This document shows, one piece after another, positions 53,179-61,248 of a DNA stretch of 64,000 nt. How positions within the stretch are numbered: the first letter of the stretch is position 1; each line of letters opens with the position of its first letter. Below the pieces are notes generated by a model that worked only from the letters and a program-made list of their open reading frames with translations, made no database searches and had not been told where the DNA came from. Origin of the DNA: Bacteroides sp. 43_108 (GTDB lineage: Bacteria > Bacteroidota > Bacteroidia > Bacteroidales > Bacteroidaceae); assembly GCA_001915545.1 (NCBI GenBank), contig MNQS01000122.1:1-64000 (forward strand), written 5' to 3'. Made by a program: the position numbers and the translations under genes.

Positions 53179-54216
53179 TCTTTTCAGATCGAAGTAAGAG
53201 CAGCGGTAAGAAAATATGAAAGGATAGAAGAATCCGCGAATCATACCTCGTATGCCTTTTGTTTTATTCGGAGATGGGTAGATGTTCTCTCTGTGCTTCA
53301 TGCACAACCAGCAAAGCTTCAGAAGCGACAGCAGACTGTCGCTGAGCATCAGTTCGGCCATTCTGTGCTGCAGAGGATAGCGTGAAGCATCGGCATGGTC
53401 GCGTATGAACGAGTAGAAGAGTTTCCAGTTTGGTTTGCTCTGAAGATTGCGGTAGTTTCTGAGTCCGTACAGATAAGGCTGGTAAGTCGGTTTTGTGTTG
53501 CTGTCTGGAAACAGTTCCTTGTTCTGCTTGAATGCGGCTTCGTCCTCGTGCGAGCGGTGCCAGTTCAGCGGTTCGTCGATTTTTATAATTGCCTTTTCTC
53601 CGTAGAAATAAGAATTTATGACTATGCACCAGTCATAATAAATCTTGTCCATCCATATTTCTTCTCTTTGAACCAGATCACGGCGTACAAGCATGGTGTG
53701 TCCTGCTATGTCGGCAAAGAGCAAAGCCTCTAATGAGCATCGCGGACTGACAATATGAGCAGTCTCCATCTTTTTTCCTCTTGTATGTGCTGAGAAGCAG
53801 ATGTTGTAGTCACCGATTGCATTTACCTGCTTTTCAATCTTTTCGGGCATCCAGATGTCGTCCTGGTCCGATATTGCGATGAAGTCGGCCGTTGCACGCA
53901 TGCATGCAGTCTTGAAGTTGAGATTGAATCCCATGTTGTGCTGATTTTCTATCACCTTCATGAACGGCACTTTAGCCTCGTACTCCCTGAGTATTTCAAG
54001 TGTTGAGTCAGTCGAACAATCGTCCTGCACTATAAGTTCATGTATAGGATAAGTCTGTGCGAGAATGGAATCCAATTGTTCGCGCAGGTATTTTTCTCCG
54101 TTGTATGTACACATGACAACTGCAACGGTCTTTGATTTCATCGTATCGGTCATTTCTGTTGAGATTATTTCTTTTTGTTCTAAAATCAATCTATAGCAGT
54201 CTTTTTTCATCTGCAT
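53176..54216 (-). CDS. Family 2 glycosyltransferase
   Basis: A 346-residue GT-A enzyme. The family signature is clear: VAVVMCTYNGEKYLREQLDS (about residues 31-50), VQDDCSTDSTLEIL, and the metal-binding SDQDDIWMPEKIEKQV. The acceptor-binding half includes LLFADIAGHTMLVRRDL. There is no membrane anchor apart from weak hydrophobic parts near the end. Closest in style to rhamnosyl- or galactosyl-transferases of surface polysaccharide synthesis; the sugar cannot be told. The start may also be ATG 54153 or 54138, closer to the domain; 54216 has AGGAC just upstream. Confidence 0.88.
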   Translation of the reverse strand: MQMKKDCYRLILEQKEIISTEMTDTMKSKTVAVVMCTYNGEKYLREQLDSILAQTYPIHELIVQDDCSTDSTLEILREYEAKVPFMKVIENQHNMGFNLNFKTACMRATADFIAISDQDDIWMPEKIEKQVNAIGDYNICFSAHTRGKKMETAHIVSPRCSLEALLFADIAGHTMLVRRDLVQREEIWMDKIYYDWCIVINSYFYGEKAIIKIDEPLNWHRSHEDEAAFKQNKELFPDSNTKPTYQPYLYGLRNYRNLQSKPNWKLFYSFIRDHADASRYPLQHRMAELMLSDSLLSLLKLCWLCMKHRENIYPSPNKTKGIRGMIRGFFYPFIFSYRCSYFDLKR

Positions 54217-54306
54217 ATTGTCCTGTCACGTACAATAGATATCTTTAGAGACCGCATAATTTATATAGTATTTGTGTTTCGTAAAACCATTTAATAAGGA
54301 TATAAA

Positions 54307-54337
54307 AAAAGTTTCTTAATCGATTGATTAAGAAACT
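54307..54337 (-). terminator. Terminator of tRNA-Leu
   Basis: GTTTCTTAATC and GATTAAGAAAC form an 11-bp stem around a 4-nt loop, and on the leftward strand a T run follows. Confidence 0.8.
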
Positions 54338-54344
54338 TTTCTCG

Positions 54345-54429
54345 TACTCGAAGCGGGACTTGAACCCGCACAACCATTACTGGTCAAGGGATTTTAAGTC
54401 CCTCGTGTCTACCATTCCACCATTCGAGC
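54345..54429 (-). tRNA. tRNA-Leu (anticodon UAA)
   Basis: An 85-nt class II tRNA read leftward. Acceptor GCTCGAA/TTCGAGT, a D arm with GGTAGACACG, the anticodon stem AGGGA/TCCCT with loop CTTAAAA (anticodon TAA), a long variable arm and a TTCAAGTCC T-loop are present. The discriminator is A, as for Leu, and CCA is not encoded. Confidence 0.93.
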
Positions 54430-54454
54430 AACCTCAATTGGTTTTATCCGGGTG

Positions 54455-54462
54455 CAAAAGTA
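54455..54462 (-). promoter_or_regulatory. -7 box of tRNA-Leu
   Basis: TACTTTTG on the leftward strand fits TAnnTTTG, about 26 nt before the mature tRNA 5' end. The -33 region is T-rich. Confidence 0.5.
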
Positions 54463-54514
54463 AGAATTTAAGTTGAAAGTGAAAAGAATTTGGCAACAAT
54501 ATGTTTTGTCGGGT

Positions 54515-54545
54515 ATGCCATTTTGTTTATTTTCGCGTATATAAA
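54515..54545 (+). promoter_or_regulatory. Promoter of the cyclophilin gene
   Basis: TTTG (54515-54518), 19-nt spacer, TATTTTCG (54538-54545). The -7 box has one change from consensus. The leader to the ATG at 54558 would be very short. Confidence 0.5.
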
Positions 54546-54557
54546 GAACTGTTTTTG

Positions 54558-55379
54558 ATGAAAAAGGTATTTTTTTTAGTGCTTATGGCGTGTTGTCTTG
54601 TTGCTGTTTCGTGCAACGGACAGAAGGCTGGTGATGATGGTGATGTGATGATTTTGCTTGAAACCACATCGGGTGACATAAAGTTGAGGCTGTATGGTGA
54701 TACTCCAGGACACCGCGACAATTTTATGAATAATGTGAAGGAAGGGCTGTATGACGGCGTGGCATTCCATCGCGTGATACGCAATTTCATGATTCAGACC
54801 GGCAATCCTGATACACGTCCAGGACAGATTGAGGATACAACCAAGAAAGTTCCTACTATTCCTGCCGAAATAGTATATCCAAAACATTTTCATAGGAGGG
54901 GAGCATTGGCCGCTGCGCGCTACGGCGATGAGGAGAATCCTGATAAAGGTTCAGATAAGTATCAGTTCTATATCGTAACTGGTCGCCGTTATGACGATCA
55001 GATGCTTTCCGGAATAGAAAGCAGTCAGTACGACAAGAAGGTTACTTCTGTGTATGAAAGCTACGTCGATGCCAACGACTCCGTCATCCGTGCCAACCGC
55101 AAGGCTTGGGGACGCGACGGATTGCGCGATTTCCTCGATTCTCTGTCTTATAAGGCCAAGGAATATGTTGCTGCAAATCCTCCTGCAAAGTTTACCGAAG
55201 CTCAATCAGAAGCCTACCGTATCTATGGCGGTGCACCATATCTTGACGGAGACTATACCGTTTTCGGAGAAGTTGTTGAGGGAATGGATGTAGTGGAGAA
55301 GATTGAGAAGGTGCGCACAGATGCCGGCGACAGACCTTTGCAGATTATACGAGTTAAGAAAGCAACTATATTGGAATAA
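54558..55379 (+). CDS. Cyclophilin-type peptidyl-prolyl isomerase lipoprotein
   Basis: A 273-residue protein with a lipoprotein signal (VLMACCLVAVSC, Cys at residue 18), placing it in the inner or outer membrane facing the periplasm. The cyclophilin fold is shown by GDIKLRLYGDTPGHRDNF, VAFHRVIRNFMIQTGNPD, and YTVFGEVVEGMDVVEKIEKV near the end. An insertion of about 80 residues in the middle (around DDQMLSGIESSQYDK to AYRIYGGA) is common in Bacteroidetes. ATG 54558 is chosen since it begins the signal sequence. Confidence 0.92.
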   Translation: MKKVFFLVLMACCLVAVSCNGQKAGDDGDVMILLETTSGDIKLRLYGDTPGHRDNFMNNVKEGLYDGVAFHRVIRNFMIQTGNPDTRPGQIEDTTKKVPTIPAEIVYPKHFHRRGALAAARYGDEENPDKGSDKYQFYIVTGRRYDDQMLSGIESSQYDKKVTSVYESYVDANDSVIRANRKAWGRDGLRDFLDSLSYKAKEYVAANPPAKFTEAQSEAYRIYGGAPYLDGDYTVFGEVVEGMDVVEKIEKVRTDAGDRPLQIIRVKKATILE

Positions 55380-55395
55380 CAATAACTTTTAACGT

Positions 55396-55435
55396 ACGGT
55401 AATGCTTCGTCAGAGGCATTACCGTATTGGTTTTT
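55396..55435 (+). terminator. Terminator after the cyclophilin gene
   Basis: ACGGTAATGC pairs with GCATTACCGT; ATTGG and five T follow, just upstream of the M16 gene. Confidence 0.75.
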
Positions 55436-55452
55436 AACGAATACTTTTTCAG

Positions 55453-56697
55453 ATGCAGATAAACAAACATACATTGTCCAATGGATTGAGAATTGTGCAC
55501 AGTCTCGACGAAGTCACACGCATGGTCGCTGTGAATGTGCTTTACAAGGTGGGTTCGAGAGACGAGAGTCCGGAACATACAGGTTTTGCACATCTTTTTG
55601 AACACCTTATGTTCGGCGGTTCGGTAAATATTCCCGATTACGACAAGCCTCTGCAGTTGGCCAGCGGTGAGAACAATGCATACACCACTGCCGACTATAC
55701 CAATTATTATCTTACTCTTCCTGCCGTCAATGTAGAGACCGCTTTTTGGCTCGAAAGCGACCGTATGCTTTCGCTGGCTTTCACACCGCAGTCCTTGGAG
55801 GTACAGAGAAGTGTGGTCATGGAAGAGTTCAAGCAGAATTACCTTAATCAGCCGTACGGCGATGTGGCTCACCTCATCAATGCCATGGCCTATAAAGTCC
55901 ATCCGTACAGATGGCCTACCATCGGTCTAAAGCTTGATCACATAAAGAATGCATGTATGGACGAGGTGCGCAACTTCTTCTATCGCTTCTATGCGCCGGA
56001 CAATGCCGTTCTGTCGGTTGTCGGAAACATATCTTTCGAGGAAACAGTACGTCTTGCAGAGAAATGGTTCGGCGATATTCCTTGCAGAAATGTTGTCCAC
56101 ACAGCCTTGCCGTCAGAACCGCCGCATCTCCGCCAGAGGCGCAAGACTGTCAGACGCGATGTTCCGGGTGACGTACTTTACATGACGTTCAACATCTGCG
56201 GACGCGGTGAGTCTGATTTCTATGCCTGTGACATGATTTCAGATGTTCTCGCCAACGGACGCTCCTGCCGTCTGCATAAGAATCTGGTCATACGCGACCG
56301 TCTTTTCTCAAGCATCGATGCCTATGTTTCCGGACGTCTGGATTCCGGTCTCCTCTACGTTTTGGGAATGCCTGCCGAAGGCGTTTCGATGAAGGATGCC
56401 GAAGAGGCCGTGTGGAAAGAGCTTGACCGTATGCGTTCCGAACTTGTCACTGAAGATGAACTGGAGAAGGTGAAAAACAAGTTCGAGGCCAACGAGAGCA
56501 TGGAGAATCTCGATTATCAGCGCAGAGCATCGCAGTTGGCCTATTTCGAAATGCTCGGCGATGCGTCCATGCTGAACAGCGAGGTTGAGCGCTACAGCAG
56601 TGTGACAGCCGAAGAACTCAGGCGTGTGTGCCGCAAGGTTCTTACCCGACGCAATTCGAATGTGTTGTATTATTTGTCGAAGAAATCAGCCGAATGA
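55453..56697 (+). CDS. M16-family zinc protease (pitrilysin-like)
   Basis: A 414-residue protein with the inverted zinc motif HLFEH (about residues 47-51) in GFAHLFEHLMFGGS; a downstream Glu (VVMEEFKQN or nearby) gives the third ligand. Two M16 halves are present, the usual size for a single-domain-pair protease of the PqqL/processing-peptidase type. No signal peptide is seen, so it is likely cytoplasmic. It follows the cyclophilin gene but has a terminator between them. Confidence 0.93.
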   Translation: MQINKHTLSNGLRIVHSLDEVTRMVAVNVLYKVGSRDESPEHTGFAHLFEHLMFGGSVNIPDYDKPLQLASGENNAYTTADYTNYYLTLPAVNVETAFWLESDRMLSLAFTPQSLEVQRSVVMEEFKQNYLNQPYGDVAHLINAMAYKVHPYRWPTIGLKLDHIKNACMDEVRNFFYRFYAPDNAVLSVVGNISFEETVRLAEKWFGDIPCRNVVHTALPSEPPHLRQRRKTVRRDVPGDVLYMTFNICGRGESDFYACDMISDVLANGRSCRLHKNLVIRDRLFSSIDAYVSGRLDSGLLYVLGMPAEGVSMKDAEEAVWKELDRMRSELVTEDELEKVKNKFEANESMENLDYQRRASQLAYFEMLGDASMLNSEVERYSSVTAEELRRVCRKVLTRRNSNVLYYLSKKSAE

Positions 56698-56738
56698 AAT
56701 GTTCGATCAGATATAGAAACATTTATTTTCAGAGAAAG

Positions 56739-56787
56739 ACAAATCCGGCAATGGACATGAAAACATGAAGTCCATTGCCGGATTTGT
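56739..56787. terminator. Bidirectional terminator
   Basis: An 18-bp perfect stem, with core AAATCCGGCAATGGAC and GTCCATTGCCGGATTT, between convergent genes; T-rich tails on both sides. It abuts the stop codon of the pseudouridine synthase gene. Confidence 0.85.
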
Positions 56788-57471
56788 TTATTCGTTTAAT
56801 ATACCGTTTTCAAGAGCCTTCCACAGTCTGTCGTCAGGTACAGGTGCGTCAATGCTGATATGTTTCTTTGAAACCGGATGAATGAAATCGATGTGGCGTG
56901 CATGCAGTGATATGCTTCCGTCAGGATTGCTTCTCTCTGCACCGTATTTCAGGTCGCCCTTTATCGGACATCCTATTTTTGAGAGCTGGCATCGTATCTG
57001 ATGATGTCTTCCGGTCATGAGCTGCACTTCCAGAAGTGCATAATGTTCAGAGTAGGCCAGTGTCTTGTATGACAATACGGCTTTCTTTGAGAACTTCACC
57101 TCTTTGTTTTTGGCATACGACTTGTTCAGCTTCTCGTCCCTTACAATCCAGTGAGTCAGCGTGTCCTCTGTCTTCTCCGGTCTGTTCTTCACTATGGCCC
57201 AGTAAGTCTTGTGCACTTCGCCGTTTTTGAACATCTCGTTGAGTCTTGCCAGAGCCTTGCTGGTTCTTGCAAATATCACAAGTCCGCTCACAGGTCTGTC
57301 CAGTCTGTGTACCACTCCCAGAAATACATTTCCCGGTTTGCAATATTTCTCCTTTATGTATTCCTTTACCATTTCAGGCAGTGGCTTATCGCCGGTTTTG
57401 TCTCCCTGCACGATTTCTGAACTGCTTTTGTTGACAATGATAATGTGGTTGTCTTCGTATACGACTTCCAT
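56788..57471 (-). CDS. RluA-family pseudouridine synthase
   Basis: A 227-residue enzyme that isomerises uridine in RNA. The catalytic motif HRLDRPVSGLVIFARTSKA (about residues 56-74) with the active Asp, and later TGRHHQIRCQLSKIGCPIKG, are intact. It begins directly with the catalytic domain (VVYEDNHIIIVNKSS), so it lacks the S4 domain of RluC/RluD and resembles the short RluA/TruC-like group. The target site cannot be told from sequence. It shares the strand with fabG, but a terminator lies between. Confidence 0.92.
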   Translation of the reverse strand: MEVVYEDNHIIIVNKSSSEIVQGDKTGDKPLPEMVKEYIKEKYCKPGNVFLGVVHRLDRPVSGLVIFARTSKALARLNEMFKNGEVHKTYWAIVKNRPEKTEDTLTHWIVRDEKLNKSYAKNKEVKFSKKAVLSYKTLAYSEHYALLEVQLMTGRHHQIRCQLSKIGCPIKGDLKYGAERSNPDGSISLHARHIDFIHPVSKKHISIDAPVPDDRLWKALENGILNE

Positions 57472-57516
57472 TGCTTTTGTTTTTTTGTTGGTCAGTCTGA
57501 TGTCTGAAAAATTCTA

Positions 57517-57559
57517 CAGCCGGTCCGTACACTTTTTCGGAGTGCATTCGGACCGGCTG
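57517..57559 (-). terminator. Terminator after fabG
   Basis: CAGCCGGTCCG and CGGACCGGCTG form an 11-bp stem; on the leftward strand TAGAATTTTTC follows. Confidence 0.8.
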
Positions 57560-57633
57560 CATATTCGCTTTTTACTGCTTTGCTCTGTCCGAAGCCGGGC
57601 AGTGCAGGCTTTTTTATCTTTTTCGGTTCAGAA

Positions 57634-58380
57634 TTACATGTTCATTCCACCGTCAACCTGTATAACCTGTCCGGATACATAGCTTGACATGTCTGAAGCG
57701 AGGAATGTTGCAACATTTGCGATGTCCTCAACTGTACCGCCGCGACGGAGAGGTATCTTAGATACCCATTCTTTTCTTACATCGTCAGGAAGAGCTGCAG
57801 TCATTGCAGTTTCGATGAATCCCGGTGCAATAGCATTTGCTCTGATTCCCTTAGCACCCATTTCCTGTGCGATAGACTTGGCGAGAGCGATGAGTCCAGC
57901 CTTTGAAGCAGAGTAGTTGCACTGTCCTGCGTTTCCGTGTACACCTACGACGCTAGACATGTTGATGATTGAACCGCCGCGCTGGCGCATCATGATTGGT
58001 GTGCAGGCATGTATGAAGTTGAATGCAGACTTGAGGTTCACTGCGATAACAGCGTCCCACTGAGCTTCTGTCATTCTGAGCATAAGTCCGTCCTTAGTGA
58101 TTCCGGCATTGTTTACGAGGATGTCGATTGAACCGAAGTCAGCCTTTACCTGGCTTACAATCTGCTCTGTTTCCTCGAAGTTTGCGGCATTTGACGCATA
58201 TCCTTTAGCTTTTACGCCGAGAGCTGCTATTTCAGCTTCTGTAGCTTTTCCGTTCTCATCGATTACGAGGTCTGTAAATGCTATGTTTGCACCCTCTGAA
58301 GCAAATTTCAATGCTATAGCCTTTCCGATTCCGCGTGCGGCACCTGTTATCAAGGCTGTCTTTCCTGTTAAAAGTCCCAT
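57634..58380 (-). CDS. fabG: 3-oxoacyl-[acyl-carrier-protein] reductase
   Basis: NADPH-dependent reductase of fatty-acid elongation, a short-chain dehydrogenase of 248 residues. The cofactor motif TGAARGIGKAIA (about 12-23), NNAGIT (about 91-96), and the Ser-Tyr-Lys triad (MSSVVGVHG, NYSASKAG) are complete, with the FabG-typical end SYVSGQVIQVDGGMNM. It lies 76 nt after a TetR gene on the same strand, which may control it. Confidence 0.95.
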   Translation of the reverse strand: MGLLTGKTALITGAARGIGKAIALKFASEGANIAFTDLVIDENGKATEAEIAALGVKAKGYASNAANFEETEQIVSQVKADFGSIDILVNNAGITKDGLMLRMTEAQWDAVIAVNLKSAFNFIHACTPIMMRQRGGSIINMSSVVGVHGNAGQCNYSASKAGLIALAKSIAQEMGAKGIRANAIAPGFIETAMTAALPDDVRKEWVSKIPLRRGGTVEDIANVATFLASDMSSYVSGQVIQVDGGMNM

Positions 58381-58456
58381 AATCTTAATTGTTTTTCTTT
58401 TTTGATTATTTGAATATGCTTGTTTTTATATACTTCCCTTTTTTCAGGCCTTCTGC

Positions 58457-59047
58457 TTAAGGCACCAGATTTTTGCCGAGCGATTTGAACACGAGTCTCC
58501 TCACGTAAGGGTAGAGCTCCTCAACATTGTTCACAACGATTCGTCCATAAATATATGGAACTTCGCATCCTTTAAGGCAGAAGTGTGTGATTTCGGCAAT
58601 CAGTTTAACGTTCTTGATGTCGAAAACGCCTTTGTCAACACCCTCATTCATGACTCTGCGGAAGAGCATGATCTCACTTTTGTCGAAATTCTTGCGTACC
58701 TGTTCAATCTTCCATATATCCCGAAAAAATTCTGCTCGAAGAGTTCCATTTCTGTACACTGCTTCCTTGACAATTTCAAGATGTGTGTAGATGAGCTGTA
58801 TCATCTTCTCTTCAGGTGAAATGTCCTTCCTGGCCACTTCGTTCATCCGTTCGTAGAGTCTTTCGAGCTCGGTGTGGATTACTGCGTAGTATATTTCCTC
58901 CTTGCTCTTGAAGTACGTGTAAAGGGTTCTGCGCCCTTTCTCGGATGCAATGGCAATGTCATTCATGGTCGTGTTTTCAAATCCTTTTTTAGCAAAAAGC
59001 TGTCTGGCAATGTCTACCAGCAGATTCCTTGTTTTTGAAACCGCCAT
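58457..59047 (-). CDS. TetR/AcrR-family regulator upstream of fabG
   Basis: A 196-residue regulator. The HTH is DIARQLFAKKGFENTTMNDI, then AIASEKGRRTLYTYFKSKEE (about residues 10-52), followed by an all-helical ligand domain. It precedes fabG by 76 nt on the same strand, so a link to fatty-acid synthesis is likely; in other bacteria FabR-type TetR proteins do this, but homology to FabR is not shown here. A near-perfect promoter lies upstream at 59082. Confidence 0.9.
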   Translation of the reverse strand: MAVSKTRNLLVDIARQLFAKKGFENTTMNDIAIASEKGRRTLYTYFKSKEEIYYAVIHTELERLYERMNEVARKDISPEEKMIQLIYTHLEIVKEAVYRNGTLRAEFFRDIWKIEQVRKNFDKSEIMLFRRVMNEGVDKGVFDIKNVKLIAEITHFCLKGCEVPYIYGRIVVNNVEELYPYVRRLVFKSLGKNLVP

Positions 59048-59081
59048 ATAGTCAAGATTTTTAGTTTATATTTTCCGACCG

Positions 59082-59113
59082 CAAATGTACACAAAAATAG
59101 AAATAATACCAAA
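59082..59113 (-). promoter_or_regulatory. Promoter of the tetR-fabG operon
   Basis: Read leftward: TTTG (59113-59110), 20-nt spacer, TACATTTG (59089-59082). Matches the Bacteroidetes consensus exactly, 35 nt before the start codon. Confidence 0.8.
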
Positions 59114-59193
59114 GAAAAATTGCACTATAAATTTGATTTTGTGCTTAAATGATTGATTTTTAATCTAATGCAAATTGCGCATCTGCACCGTTT

Positions 59194-59715
59194 CTACATC
59201 AGCGAATCTATCCATCCGGCCAAATCCTCATATTCGGCCAGCGGTTTGTCCAGATATATGGCCTTGATGGTGCATGTGCTGTCCGAAATGTATATCTGCG
59301 GAATGTTTGAATAGGCAAAACTGTTGTATAAATTGTTGTTCGTCTGCGGCGAATAGGGCAGGGTCAGACTGTTTTCAGTCCAGTAGCTTTCGATGTCTTC
59401 TGCATTTTCGTTTCGGCTGATGCACAGCATCTTGAAATCATCATCTTCTCCGTACTTCTCATATATGCGCTGCAGTATCGGCAGTTCCTTACGGCAGTCG
59501 CCGCATCCGGTGTTGAAGAACACTATTACCGAAGTCTTTCCTCTGAACGATTCGTCGGTGCACGTGTCGCCCGTGGCTGTGACAGCCGTGAACACCGGCA
59601 GTCTGTCTCCCGGCTTCATACGGCTTCCCGACGGTGCGGAACTTTCCTCTTCTGTTATGCACGACACGGCCGACAATGCCACGGCCGTCGCAAATATCAT
59701 ATTTCTGACATTCAT
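59194..59715 (-). CDS. TlpA-like thioredoxin-fold lipoprotein
   Basis: A 173-residue protein with a lipobox (VALSAVSC, Cys about residue 19) and a thioredoxin-like domain. FFNTGCGDCRKELPIL contains the CxxC pair (CGDC), as in TlpA/ResA reductases, and the cis-Pro loop is near IPQIYISDS. It probably reduces periplasmic disulfides. The gene begins 1 nt after the stop of the DUF3810 gene and is cotranscribed with it. Confidence 0.88.
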   Translation of the reverse strand: MNVRNMIFATAVALSAVSCITEEESSAPSGSRMKPGDRLPVFTAVTATGDTCTDESFRGKTSVIVFFNTGCGDCRKELPILQRIYEKYGEDDDFKMLCISRNENAEDIESYWTENSLTLPYSPQTNNNLYNSFAYSNIPQIYISDSTCTIKAIYLDKPLAEYEDLAGWIDSLM

Positions 59716-59716
59716 A

Positions 59717-60814
59717 TCACTCTTTTTTATTGTTCTTTTCGCGTACCGACATAATCATTCCTATCACCTCGCTGTAGTTCCTGACTCCCGAGCTCACGTT
59801 GTTGCTCTTGAGAAACAGGTCGTACGTCCAGTCCTGCACTGCTCCCACCGTCGGGCTGTACAGTCCTGCCCAGTATTCCCTGATGCGCTTGTGTTTCTCC
59901 AATACCCGTTTGTCTATCGAGTTGGCCCATTCCTTGAAATCCTTTTCGTCGAGCAGGTACAATGCACTCGAAGCCACATACGGCAGTATGCCGAAGTATC
60001 CTCCGTTCTTCACCTGCGCGTTTTCCGACATGCAGCACATGCTGTAGGCCCAGAAGTTGGCTTCGGCCTCACTGCTCACTCCAAGCATGTGTGCCAGTTC
60101 GTGGGCATAGGTGAATGCAAACTGCTCGTCAGGCAGGTCGCCATTAATCTGCATCTCGCAGAAGAACGGCCCCATGTATCCGCTCACGCCCACGCCAGAG
60201 TACAGGCCGTTGAACAGCGTTTTCTTTGGCTCGAACCTGTCCTTTGCCTCGCACAGTCCGTGCAGGTCTCTCTCTCTGTTGTATCCGTCGCGTATATCTT
60301 TCTCAATGTTTTTTCTGTCAATCCGTTTCACGTCCGACTCCTGTTCGCTCCTGTTCAGCTCTAATGTATATTCTTTCAGAAAACTGCGGAATGCCTCCTT
60401 GTCATATTTTGCAGGTTTCACCGACTGCCGTTCATAGAAACTGTCTCTGAAATAGTTAAGTCCCCATCCCCAGTAGAACCATGAATACACGGCCAGCACT
60501 ATTTCCATTTCCGTGATTGCCACGTGTTTCCATTTCAAGTAGCGTACGCGTGCTATGACTGGATACGTTATCAGCATGACCGTAGCCAGCACCACATATA
60601 TTTCTTCAAGCGAATATGTTGTCAGCGACGACACTGCCGACAGTGCAGATGATATGGCGGGATAGAGATGCGAGGCATAGAATTCGCCTCCGCCGGGAAT
60701 GAATCTTACAGCCATCAGTGCCACGAGCGAAACAGCCAGCAAGGTCCGTCTCACCAGCCTGAACTTTCTGGCAGGTGTCCAGTATCTCGTCTGCATGATG
60801 TCCGAGTATTTCAT
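59717..60814 (-). CDS. DUF3810 family membrane protein with HExxH motif
   Basis: A 365-residue protein with three N-terminal membrane segments (about residues 20-40, 60-80 and 95-115) and a large soluble part. HELAH within TYAHELAHMLGVSSEAEANF is a zincin-type motif with the following Glu as a possible third ligand, so it may be a membrane-bound metalloprotease; family function is unknown. ATG 60814 is chosen, since longer starts give unrelated residues and would begin before the likely promoter. The next gene follows after 1 nt. Confidence 0.82.
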   Translation of the reverse strand: MKYSDIMQTRYWTPARKFRLVRRTLLAVSLVALMAVRFIPGGGEFYASHLYPAISSALSAVSSLTTYSLEEIYVVLATVMLITYPVIARVRYLKWKHVAITEMEIVLAVYSWFYWGWGLNYFRDSFYERQSVKPAKYDKEAFRSFLKEYTLELNRSEQESDVKRIDRKNIEKDIRDGYNRERDLHGLCEAKDRFEPKKTLFNGLYSGVGVSGYMGPFFCEMQINGDLPDEQFAFTYAHELAHMLGVSSEAEANFWAYSMCCMSENAQVKNGGYFGILPYVASSALYLLDEKDFKEWANSIDKRVLEKHKRIREYWAGLYSPTVGAVQDWTYDLFLKSNNVSSGVRNYSEVIGMIMSVREKNNKKE

Positions 60815-60892
60815 AGCTGTTGATTTATGTGTATGTATAAGAAATAGGTGTGCATCTTGTTTGCCGTTCCGGCAGACGCGATGCTTCTGTGG

Positions 60893-60900
60893 CAAAGATA
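60893..60900 (-). promoter_or_regulatory. -7 box of the DUF3810 gene
   Basis: TATCTTTG on the leftward strand fits TAnnTTTG exactly, about 80 nt before the start. A -33 TTTG is not evident. Confidence 0.5.
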
Positions 60901-61092
60901 ATAAAAGTAGGAAGCATAACGGTCCGGATGGCATCGACTTTTCGGATAAAAAGTCTGATATGATGGATAAAGTTGCCGGAACGTATGTTTCGGCATCTGT
61001 GCACTGCATCTTTTTTATCTGTACTCGTATAAGAAGAAATCTGTTCTCGCTGCGGAGCTGTTGGTTTAGAACACGCTTGGATTTTGTTTCGC

Positions 61093-61190
61093 GGGCGCTT
61101 GAGTTCTTTTCTTCGGGCGCTCAAAATAAAAATTGCAGGCGCTCGTGGCTGATGTCCCGAGCGCCTGTAATTTCTGTGGCGGGCGCCTGC
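61093..61190. repeat. GGGCGCTC-type repeat cluster, copy 3
   Basis: Several GGGCGCT or AGGCGCT units lie close together. The best hairpin is CAGGCGCTC/GAGCGCCTG (61136-61144, 61159-61167); TTGAG/CTCAA arms and a terminal GGGCGCCTG flank it. It is a diverged or compound relative of the repeats at 33948 and 51676, without the AGCCCTC loop. Confidence 0.6.
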
Positions 61191-61248
61191 GTGGTATGCA
61201 GTGCCGTATATGTGATGGAAAGATGCAGCAGTGTTTGCGCCGAATGAT

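Larger units (their letters stand above)
60815..61248. other. Intergenic region between DUF3810 and histidine kinase genes
   Basis: About 430 nt with no credible gene. It holds the -7 box at 60893 and the GC-rich repeat cluster at 61093-61190; nothing else is recognised. Confidence 0.5.

Noticed and set aside
54345..54429. Possible attachment site of an integrated element at tRNA-Leu
   Set aside because: No integrase gene or repeated tRNA end was found nearby, and the flanking genes are ordinary.
59393..60364. Plus-strand open frame opposite the TlpA-like and DUF3810 genes
   Set aside because: It is antisense to two supported genes and shows no domain or start signal.
60699..61247. Plus-strand open frame between DUF3810 and the histidine kinase
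   Set aside because: It begins antisense to the DUF3810 gene and ends in the repeat cluster; the residue composition is not protein-like.
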